Below are positions 14,958 through 21,465 of a stretch of 33,703 bases of DNA, one piece after another; position 1 is the stretch's first letter; each line of letters starts with the position of its first letter. The stretch spans positions 1 through 33,703 of the forward strand of contig JAFRJV010000120.1 in NCBI GenBank assembly GCA_017432075.1, given 5' to 3'. The translations under genes were made by a program, and so were the position numbers. The DNA is from Mogibacterium sp. GTDB taxonomy: Bacteria; Bacillota; Clostridia; Peptostreptococcales; Anaerovoracaceae. The notes under the pieces were generated by a model. It was not told the origin of the DNA. It searched no databases and was given only the letters and a program-made list of their open reading frames with translations.

Positions 14958-14986
14958 ATAATACTACTTTGTCAACCTAATGTCAA
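14958..14986 (-). promoter_or_regulatory. Near-consensus sigma-A promoter for the 69-residue gene
   Basis: On the minus strand TTGACA (14986-14981), a spacer of exactly 17 bases and TATTAT (14963-14958). A second TTGACA overlaps the spacer (+ strand GTCAA at 14971-14975), so the -35 hexamer is partly duplicated. Confidence 0.8.
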
Positions 14987-15008
14987 ATATTCTTTTGATA
15001 TTAGGTTT

Positions 15009-15117
15009 TATAATACCGGATATGCAAAAGAACCATTTTACTATTAGCTAAAAGAGTGTTATTTTTTTATCAGACAAAAAGAGCCGCACATCAACAAGCT
15101 GATACAGGCGGCATAAC
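15009..15117 (+). promoter_or_regulatory. -10 box and structured leader of the 30-residue gene
   Basis: TATAAT at 15009-15014 is a candidate -10 without a clear -35. The presumed leader contains GCCGC (about 15083-15087) pairing with GCGGC (about 15110-15114), with inner ATCA/TGAT pairs. The stem is not followed by a T-run, so it is not a plain terminator. An unusually long leader for a 30-codon gene. Confidence 0.4.
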
Positions 15118-15150
15118 AGATAAATCAAGAATTATTCAGGAGGCAATAAA

Positions 15151-15243
15151 ATGGTAGGAATCATCGCAGCAGTAGGAATCTTCGCAGTATCCGGAGTTAT
15201 CACTTACGAATTCGAAGAGAAGATCGCACCAAAGAACAACTAG
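15151..15243 (+). CDS. 30-residue single-pass membrane peptide
   Basis: AGGAGG with 6-base spacing precedes ATG 15151. The 30 residues begin with a clean hydrophobic helix of about 18 (VGIIAAVGIFAVSGVITY) followed by a charged tail (EFEEKIAPKNN). A strong terminator follows 38 bases later, so it forms its own transcription unit. No known family recognised. It resembles the 31-residue gene at 1068-1163 in size, topology and closeness to a LysR paralogue, though the sequences are not clearly homologous. Possible roles are regulation of a membrane partner or a small toxin; neither is shown. Confidence 0.7.
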   Translation: MVGIIAAVGIFAVSGVITYEFEEKIAPKNN

Positions 15244-15280
15244 TAAAAAACGAATTAGCTGATAGTAATCCGTATTTTTA

Positions 15281-15325
15281 GAAAAGAAACGATCCGGCGG
15301 TATTGACGGATCGTTCTTTTCTTTT
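15281..15325. terminator. Bidirectional terminator between the 30-residue gene and LysR copy 2
   Basis: GAAAAGAAACGATCCG (15281-15296) pairs with CGGATCGTTCTTTTC (15307-15321), with one bulged A and a 10-base loop. T- and A-rich flanks allow use in both directions. It reaches the stop codon of the LysR gene. Confidence 0.85.
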
Positions 15326-16193
15326 ATCGTATATTCTTCATTATGTATTTGATCACGAATTTTGCCAGAGGACCTGCGTATTCATACGACCGGAGGCCTA
15401 TCCCGAGCGTCCGGTAAGCCTCAGGCTCAAGCAGCCTCGTGTCATAATTCCCGGGGAACTCTTCTATGGTGAGCTCCGGCAGTATCGCAAGCCCCAGTCC
15501 GCGCTGTACCATCGACAGCACGGCAAAGTCATCCCTTGAATAATACCTTACCTCAGGAATAAAACCCGCGTCTTCGAAAACCCTGTGAGGGTCCTTGTCA
15601 TAGCTCCTGTATGTCATTATGAAAGGATAGTCCCTCAGCTTATCGACAGGGACCCGGTCATACCTGCTCAGTTCATGGTCCGGCGGGAAGGCGATCATCA
15701 TCGGATCCTCGAGGACAGGGATGAAATCTATGCTTGCTTTATCGCCGGGATAGCTCATGAGGGCAATGTCGAGTGAGCCGTCAACGAGACCGTCGATCAT
15801 TTCATCGTGTCCAAGCTCTTCGATCTGGAAGACGACCTGCGGGTAATTATTCTGAAAGTGTTCTATGATCTGCGGTACCCAGTATACTGAAGTGCTTACA
15901 AAGGTCCCGATCCTGATGGTGCCCTTGCGCAGCCCCTGAAGTTCTGCAACTTCCTGATCGAACTGCTCCTCGCTTTCGACGAGCCTCCTCATCGCGGGCA
16001 GTAGGGCTTTGGCCTCCTGGGTAGGTTCAACGCCGCGGTTTGTTTTGACAAGAAGAGGGAAGCCGACTTCTTCCTCAAAAGCTTTCATTATCTGTGTGAG
16101 GTAAGACTGCGTGTAACCGAGAGCCTGACCGGCTCTGGTAAGGCTGCCCTTGTCTATTGCGGCCAGCAGTATTTTTATTTTCTGTGTGTTCAA
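15324..16193 (-). CDS. LysR-family transcriptional regulator (copy 2)
   Basis: The protein is 289 residues, the same length as the LysR at 19-888 and about half identical to it by eye, with the same N-terminal HTH (SLTRAGQALGYTQSYLTQIM) and effector domain (DFIPVLEDPMMIAFPPDHE, DDFAVLSMVQRGLG, PLAKFVIKYIMKNIR). The start is TTG at 16193 with GGAG about 9 bases upstream. It lies 24 bases after the lysozyme-like gene on the same strand, so the two are probably cotranscribed. Its 3' end converges on the 30-residue gene. The regulated target is not visible; unlike copy 1 it has no divergent neighbour. Confidence 0.93.
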   Translation of the reverse strand: MNTQKIKILLAAIDKGSLTRAGQALGYTQSYLTQIMKAFEEEVGFPLLVKTNRGVEPTQEAKALLPAMRRLVESEEQFDQEVAELQGLRKGTIRIGTFVSTSVYWVPQIIEHFQNNYPQVVFQIEELGHDEMIDGLVDGSLDIALMSYPGDKASIDFIPVLEDPMMIAFPPDHELSRYDRVPVDKLRDYPFIMTYRSYDKDPHRVFEDAGFIPEVRYYSRDDFAVLSMVQRGLGLAILPELTIEEFPGNYDTRLLEPEAYRTLGIGLRSYEYAGPLAKFVIKYIMKNIR

Positions 16194-16217
16194 TTCAGTT
16201 TGCTCCGTTATATGTGA

Positions 16218-17090
16218 CTAGTACCAGCCACTTGACTGGAAGTGCGCCCATGCACGTGAAGGTGAACCATACCTGCGGGCGATGTATTTAAGTCCCCATC
16301 TTATCTGCGGCTCAGGATTCGTATAATAGTCGCTTCCTTCAGAAGCCATCTTTGAGCCCGGTAACGCCTGCGGGATCCCGTGAGCACCGCTGCTCTTGTT
16401 ATGGGAATTCGGGTTCCATCCGGACTCCCTGTTCCACAGGTATATCAGAGGTGCAAGTTCAGAAGAGTCCCATCCGAAATCAGGCAGAAGCGAAAGGGCA
16501 TATTTCTGATATTCCCCCTTGATGCCGGCGGCTATAGGGAGAGAGTCAGGGATCTCATCAGATAACTTGCCTTCAGGAATGTAATAATCCTTATCATCCA
16601 CAGAGATGCGGCTCCAGCCGTTTCGGGTAATGCCCGTGCGCCTTACCATCTTGTCTTTCTCAAGTGTTCCCGCAGTTTTATATGACTCATCAGCGCCTGT
16701 TCTGTATTTGACCTTCTCGGTAGTCCAGACATACTCATATAATTCTTCGACAACGCTCTCCAGATATGTTTTAAGGGAAGTCTTTACAGACTTGTTTGTC
16801 TGTCTGTCCATTACATCAGATGAACTCGCAAGAGTCTGAGTGCAGACCTGCCCGAAAACACGCACTTCAATATTGTGACACCAGACTCTGTAAATGAAAG
16901 TACAGGCCAGTACCACGGATATCAGCTCGACTGCGATTATTGCCTTCAGTATCTTAGGCCAATGATTTACCGGCCTTGAATGTCTTGGCTTTGAACTGTC
17001 GGGCTTGTAGTGTTTTGCGTTGATGATTTCCTGATCGTTGTGGATGGCATTTACCTCTCTGAAACCACTTATGATCGCAATATAAAACAA
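16218..17090 (-). CDS. Membrane-anchored SH3-like / lytic transglycosylase-type cell-wall protein
   Basis: The protein has a basic cytoplasmic N-terminus, a transmembrane anchor at about 47-67, an SH3-like segment (about 125-172, VKYRTGADESYKTAGTLEK... WSRISVDDKDYYI) and a C-terminal lysozyme-like domain (about 195-290). The catalytic Glu222 is in LWNRESGWNP, then GAHGIPQALPGSKM and ARRYGSPSRAWAHF. This resembles aggregation-promoting-factor or SLT-like wall proteins that bind or cut peptidoglycan outside the membrane. The start is uncertain: TTG at 17090 is the only standard in-frame codon before the membrane helix, yet it has no ribosome site. An AGAGAGG lies about 35 bases inside, so a non-standard start there is possible. 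Probably cotranscribed with LysR copy 2. Confidence 0.82.
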   Translation of the reverse strand: MFYIAIISGFREVNAIHNDQEIINAKHYKPDSSKPRHSRPVNHWPKILKAIIAVELISVVLACTFIYRVWCHNIEVRVFGQVCTQTLASSSDVMDRQTNKSVKTSLKTYLESVVEELYEYVWTTEKVKYRTGADESYKTAGTLEKDKMVRRTGITRNGWSRISVDDKDYYIPEGKLSDEIPDSLPIAAGIKGEYQKYALSLLPDFGWDSSELAPLIYLWNRESGWNPNSHNKSSGAHGIPQALPGSKMASEGSDYYTNPEPQIRWGLKYIARRYGSPSRAWAHFQSSGWY

Positions 17091-17235
17091 ATTATCACAG
17101 GAAATGTTGAAATTTCAACTCTAAATCGTGCTGAAACGCGCAAGGCAAATGTGTAGTCCATAATATCAAACGCAATTACTTATGATAATATAAGAGCAAT
17201 ACAATATATTGTGTAGTAAGCAAGGAGGCACTCAA

Positions 17236-17973
17236 ACGAAGACATTTCTTACAAGCAGCCCTATAGGGATATACCGTAGTAACGAGCCGCTGGATTATAA
17301 AGGCTTCAATCCTGCCAACGGGATGGTGGATGCTTTAAGGGGATTCTGGAAAGATAATTCCAGATGCCTTCTCATATCCGCTTTTCCTGACGAGTACGAA
17401 CTGGATGACAGAATGAGAGACGACTATGAGCACATAGTCCGGGACACCGGACTGTCGATCTCGTACATGGATATATGCGACCTGCGGAACGGAAAAGAAA
17501 AGGCTGATGAACTTACGACCTATGATTTTGTCATACTCGGAGGCGGCCATTTGCCGACGCAGAATACATTTTTCAAAAGCATAGGACTGGCAGAAAGATT
17601 CCTCGGATTCAATGGAATAGTGATGGGAATAAGTGCAGGCACCATGAATTGTGCACGCATCGTCTACGCGCAGCCGGAAATGCCGGGCGAGGCAACAGAT
17701 CCTGATTTTGAAAGGTTCATACCGGGGCTTGGACTGACAGAATACAACATCCTGCCTCACTATAATGCTGTAAAAAATGACATCATAGACGGCATGCGTC
17801 TGATAGAGGATGTTGCGTTTGGAGACAGCTTTGGACATACATTCTATGCGATCACGGACGGCAGCTATCTGCTCCAGACAGAAGACTTTGCTGAGATCAG
17901 GGGTGAAGCATATATGATCCGTGATGGCGGGATCGAACAGATATGTACAAATGACAGTGTTTTCAGGCTGTAG
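17236..17973 (+). CDS. Peptidase S51 family (dipeptidase E-like) with apparent ACG start
   Basis: The class I amidotransferase-like fold is seen: VILGGGHLPTQN, then the nucleophile elbow MGISAGTMN (the Ser is residue 133 counted from the ACG), and His175 in ILPHYN. Family members are serine peptidases that cleave Asp-X dipeptides or related substrates in the cytosol. A perfect AAGGAGG (17222-17228) is followed after 7 bases by ACG AAG ACA TTT, exactly where family proteins start with MK(T/V)FLTSSP. A TTG at 17209 is in frame but has no ribosome site and would put the AAGGAGG inside the gene. The ATG may have mutated to ACG, reducing translation. The SGNH hydrolase gene follows 16 bases later. 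Confidence 0.85.
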   Translation, partial: TKTFLTSSPIGIYRSNEPLDYKGFNPANGMVDALRGFWKDNSRCLLISAFPDEYELDDRMRDDYEHIVRDTGLSISYMDICDLRNGKEKADELTTYDFVILGGGHLPTQNTFFKSIGLAERFLGFNGIVMGISAGTMNCARIVYAQPEMPGEATDPDFERFIPGLGLTEYNILPHYNAVKNDIIDGMRLIEDVAFGDSFGHTFYAITDGSYLLQTEDFAEIRGEAYMIRDGGIEQICTNDSVFRL

Positions 17974-17989
17974 GAATGGGGGCTCTCCA

Positions 17990-18823
17990 ATGGATGAGAA
18001 AGAAAAGATCAATGCACTGCCGGGAAATGCTGCTGAGTACAGTTTTGATAAGATAGAATTGCTTGAAGGAAACCCTCTGGAAGGCGGTAACATCTGTGTA
18101 CTTGGATCTTCTGTAGTGAAAGGCGCGGCATCGGATGATGACGCCATAGCAGAGTACCTTGGCGCGAGACTGGGCTGTGGGTATACGAAAAGTGCCGTAA
18201 ACGGAACGACTCTGACGGATGCAGGCCCGGAGTCATACATAAAAAGATTGAAGAAGCTCGACCCCGATTCCGGATATGACCTGTTTATCTGCCAGCTGTC
18301 TACGAATGACGCAACTTTGAACAGACCGCTTGGAGAGATCAGTGAGAACGGCCGGTTCGATACGGGTACGGTAACCGGCGCGATCGAGTACATCATTACA
18401 TATGCCCGGGATACATGGGGCTGCCCGGTCGTGTTCTTTACGGGATCACACTATGAAAGTGAAATATATGACGCGATGGTCGCCAGGCTCAGAGAGCTTC
18501 AGGGAAAATACAGCATAGGTGTGATAGATCTATGGACGGATGAGGAGTTCAATAATATATCCGATGATGACAGAGTCGTATATATGAATGACGGTATACA
18601 TCCGACCAGAGCTGGCTACCGCGAATGGTGGGGACCGGAGATCGAAAATCAGCTGATGGAATATCTCAGCAGCGAAAACAGAGCGCAGCTATTCAGAGAG
18701 TTTATTGCATCGGAAAGCCTGCTAAGGCAACAAAGGCTGCAATGCTTATCAGCTCAGGATCACCGGGAACAGGCGAGGGAGCAATCGTATCTTACAGGAA
18801 TATGCTGGCTTTCCTTGGCATAG
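17990..18823 (+). CDS. SGNH/GDSL hydrolase with a chimeric C-terminus
   Basis: The start is ATG 17990, 7 bases after GGGGG. The SGNH fold is complete: block I ICVLGSSVVKGA (Ser40 or Ser41), block III QLSTND (Asn106), block V DGIHPT (Asp201, His204). Such enzymes are serine esterases or lipases; this one has no signal peptide. The true domain ends near residue 229. From about base 18700 the reading frame enters, out of frame, the C-terminal remnant of a flavoprotein gene, so the last 40 residues (QRLQCLSAQDHREQ... ) are not a natural SGNH ending. A deletion fused the two genes. The enzyme may still work because all blocks are present. It lies 16 bases after the S51 peptidase gene. Confidence 0.85.
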   Translation: MDEKEKINALPGNAAEYSFDKIELLEGNPLEGGNICVLGSSVVKGAASDDDAIAEYLGARLGCGYTKSAVNGTTLTDAGPESYIKRLKKLDPDSGYDLFICQLSTNDATLNRPLGEISENGRFDTGTVTGAIEYIITYARDTWGCPVVFFTGSHYESEIYDAMVARLRELQGKYSIGVIDLWTDEEFNNISDDDRVVYMNDGIHPTRAGYREWWGPEIENQLMEYLSSENRAQLFREFIASESLLRQQRLQCLSAQDHREQAREQSYLTGICWLSLA

Positions 18824-18912
18824 AGGACATGGGCGTATGCGCTCTTGCCGGAGAGGAAAACAAGTCCGAGGAAAAGCTTGCTGAGATCCGTGCATTTGCA
18901 AAGAGTCTGTAA
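18703..18912 (+). pseudogene. C-terminal remnant of a flavodoxin-like NAD(P)H:FMN oxidoreductase
   Basis: In the +1 frame relative to the SGNH gene, about 69 codons read YCIGKPAKATKAAMLISSGSP ending ...EDMGVCALAGEENKSEEKLAEIRAFAKSL and a stop. This matches the C-terminal part of NADPH-dependent FMN reductase/flavodoxin-like proteins. Nothing of the N-terminal FMN-binding half is present. The following MBL-rubredoxin gene starts 14 bases later with its own ribosome site, so the two were once neighbours in an operon. Confidence 0.72.
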
Positions 18913-18926
18913 AATAGGAGGACGCA

Positions 18927-19868
18927 ATGGAAATCAAGGCGGTAAAATTCAGAAAAGACGGCTTCTATGGACAGCCATTCGCATTCGGAGGAGAGGAAGG
19001 ACCTGAGAAGTTCGACCCGAACATACGCTACCGCGGAAGTCTGCAGAACTATCTGATCGACACCGGTGATGAAGTGATCCTTGTGGATACAGGACTTCCT
19101 GCAGGGACACCGGAAGAGGTTCCGGATGAGACAAGTCCGGCATATACGGGTAAAGATATCTGCAGCTATATGGAAGCGTTTGCTGCTCTCGGTTACAAGC
19201 CTGAGCAGGTAACAGCGATCCTGCTGACACATAAGCATGCTGACCATTCAGGCGAGCTGAAGTCGTTCCCGAACGCAAAGATTTATGTCAACGAAGACGA
19301 AGTTTCTGCCGATGAGCTGCAGGGACTTGCCAATATCGTTCCGGTAAAGTTTACAGATGGTGCATACTACAATTTCCCTGAGAGCCAGAAGATCCGCGAG
19401 GGTATCACTCTGATCAAGGCAAAGGGACATACCAACGGAAACAGCATCATTATCGTTGAGAACGAGGGCCTGTTCTATATGATCCATGGTGATATCACTT
19501 ACATCGATGAAGCTCTCTATGAGAACAAGCTGTCAGTTGTATTCGATGACCTTGGCGCTGCCAGAGAAACGCAGGATCGTATTATTAAGTTCATAAGAAA
19601 CCATCCGACTGTTTACTGCGGAACACATACTCCGCAGGGTTACGAAAACCTTGAAGCAAAGCGTGTCATGGATCTGGATAACCCGGTCCCGACTGTGTTA
19701 GCTGAAGTAGACTTTTCTGCTCAGCAGGCAAGCGGAAAATATGTCTGCTCAATTTGCGGATATGTTTATGATCCGGCAGAACATGACGGAGTTGCATTTG
19801 AAGACCTGCCTGATTACTGGGTATGCCCGCGCTGCAAGCAGGGAAAGGAAAGATTCAACAGATGCTGA
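18927..19868 (+). CDS. Metallo-beta-lactamase fold hydrolase fused to rubredoxin
   Basis: Residues 1-255 form an MBL domain with HKHADH (His102, His104, Asp106, His107), His168 in KGHTNGNS, Asp189 in IHGDI and His234 in GTHTP, a full two-metal site. Residues 270-313 are a rubredoxin: Cys274-x-x-Cys277-Gly-Tyr, DPAEHDG, then Cys300-Pro-x-Cys303. Rubredoxins carry one electron on an Fe(Cys)4 centre. The fusion recalls parts of flavodiiron proteins but lacks the flavodoxin domain. A flavodoxin-like gene apparently stood just upstream and is now a remnant. AGGAGG stands 8 bases before ATG 18927. A role in anaerobic O2, NO or peroxide defence is plausible but not shown. Confidence 0.9.
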   Translation: MEIKAVKFRKDGFYGQPFAFGGEEGPEKFDPNIRYRGSLQNYLIDTGDEVILVDTGLPAGTPEEVPDETSPAYTGKDICSYMEAFAALGYKPEQVTAILLTHKHADHSGELKSFPNAKIYVNEDEVSADELQGLANIVPVKFTDGAYYNFPESQKIREGITLIKAKGHTNGNSIIIVENEGLFYMIHGDITYIDEALYENKLSVVFDDLGAARETQDRIIKFIRNHPTVYCGTHTPQGYENLEAKRVMDLDNPVPTVLAEVDFSAQQASGKYVCSICGYVYDPAEHDGVAFEDLPDYWVCPRCKQGKERFNRC

Positions 19869-19884
19869 ATCAGAAGAAAGCTGA

Positions 19885-21279
19885 TCAATAATGGCTCAGC
19901 GCATAGTCCTGTATATATCCGTGCAGCTTCTTGGTATCGCTCCAGCGCGAGAACCCGTAACCGCTGCCAAGCACTACTGTCACATAAGTGTCACCGTTGA
20001 ATGTGTAAACACCGGTGAAACAGCATCCTGCGTTGTCCTCGGTGCCGGTCTTGCCGCCGAGGAAATTGCTGATGTAACCGAAGATGGCGTTTGTTGACCA
20101 CAGATGCCATCTTTTACCTTTCTTAAGACTTTTGATGGCCTTGTACTGAGTAGCCCAGCAGTCCCTGATCTCAGGGAAGGTATATGCGTATGCTGTGAGC
20201 TTTGCAAGCTCCTGGGCTGTAGTATAGTGTCCGTCAGCATCAAGACCGTGAGGATTGCGGAAATGCGTACTTGTGAATCCCAGTTTTTCTGCCTTGGCGT
20301 TCATCATATAGACGAAAGCCTCCTCGCTGCCTCCGACCCTCTCAGCAACAGCAGTAGCCGCATCGTTGGCTGATGGCAGCAGCATAGCATACAGTAGGTC
20401 TCTTGTATTGTAGATGTCGCCGGCAGCCATGCGACCGCTGCCGTAAGGAGTGGCAGCAGCATGAGCTGAAACCAGAGTAGTTGAATCAATGAGTCCGCTC
20501 TCCAGCAGCAGAACTGCTGTCATCAGCTTGGTAGTGCTGGCCTGAGCGACCTCGGTGGTTGAATTCTTGGTATAGATCATGGTGCCCTGACCGTCTCCGT
20601 CTATCCTGTATACGCATGCAGTCCTGGCGGATAAGCCGATGCTTTCGAGATTGCGCGTGATGACAGTTATGCTGTCGCTGGATGCTGCAGAAGCATTCGC
20701 TGAAGCATCAATGTAGATACGCCAGACTGAAGTAGTCTTCTGACGCTCCTCCGCAGGGACGTTAAAAGTTACATGGGCAACCCCGTTTTCCTCTGTCAGT
20801 GTAGCAGGACCGATGTCCAAAGCAGCCTCGGTGTCAGCAGTATCTTCGGTTAAACTCTCCTCCGGACTCTCATCTGAGTTCTCATATGCATTCTCATCCT
20901 GTTCAGTGACTTCAGCCGGAGCATCACTTGCAGTCAGGATCGTGGCCCAGGTATCGTACTCACTGCTGTATCTCTGCAGCTCCACATCCCTGCCGTCAGC
21001 AGGAGTGATGTCGGCCTCGATCTTAAGTTCCTGGTTATAGCGCTTGTTGTAAGACGTCTCATAGCCGGAGATCACAGTCACAGCCGGTGCGGCTTCCTCC
21101 TTGATTTCTTCTGCATCGGTGTTCTTTGTGCTTTCCTCTATGGCAACGGAGCTGTCTTCATTATCTGCATATACGTCCATGACTGACATTGGCATGACAA
21201 GTGACATGCAGAGTGCCAGTACCAGCAGCATGGCCGAGATCTTCGATATTATATAATCTCTCGTTTTCTGATATTTCAT
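19885..21279 (-). CDS. D-alanyl-D-alanine carboxypeptidase (low-molecular-weight PBP, peptidase S11)
   Basis: The 464-residue secreted enzyme has a signal peptide at 1-37 (hydrophobic run ISAMLLVLALCMSLVMPMS, likely cut after VYA). An acidic, Glu/Thr-rich linker and an Ig-like segment span about 60-200. The S11 catalytic domain has SxxK at Ser248-Lys251 (STTK), SxN at Ser303-Asn305 and KTG at 410-412. These enzymes remove the last D-Ala of peptidoglycan stem peptides. The long N-terminal insert before the catalytic domain is unusual; typical DacF/DacA proteins start the domain right after the signal. No C-terminal amphipathic anchor is seen. I use ATG 21279, preceded by GAGAGGAAAA, rather than an earlier in-frame start that would add a charged stretch before the signal. 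Confidence 0.9.
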   Translation of the reverse strand: MKYQKTRDYIISKISAMLLVLALCMSLVMPMSVMDVYADNEDSSVAIEESTKNTDAEEIKEEAAPAVTVISGYETSYNKRYNQELKIEADITPADGRDVELQRYSSEYDTWATILTASDAPAEVTEQDENAYENSDESPEESLTEDTADTEAALDIGPATLTEENGVAHVTFNVPAEERQKTTSVWRIYIDASANASAASSDSITVITRNLESIGLSARTACVYRIDGDGQGTMIYTKNSTTEVAQASTTKLMTAVLLLESGLIDSTTLVSAHAAATPYGSGRMAAGDIYNTRDLLYAMLLPSANDAATAVAERVGGSEEAFVYMMNAKAEKLGFTSTHFRNPHGLDADGHYTTAQELAKLTAYAYTFPEIRDCWATQYKAIKSLKKGKRWHLWSTNAIFGYISNFLGGKTGTEDNAGCCFTGVYTFNGDTYVTVVLGSGYGFSRWSDTKKLHGYIQDYALSHY

Positions 21280-21465
21280 TCTGTTTTCCTCTCGCGCCCT
21301 GCCCTTACCGGGGCAAAGCATTTTTATATGTGAAATTTTATCATGGCGAGAGCGTCAGAAATCTTAAACTCTGTTTAGCTGAGGTGGCTTTTATATAATT
21401 ATGTAAATAAGTATAATATAAGGAAAATTCTCAACAGCTGAAAAGTGTTCACAAAGGAGCCCTTT

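Noticed and set aside
17335-18396. A 353-codon minus-strand frame opposite the S51 and SGNH genes
   Set aside because: Both plus-strand genes carry intact active-site motifs, and the minus-strand product looks random.
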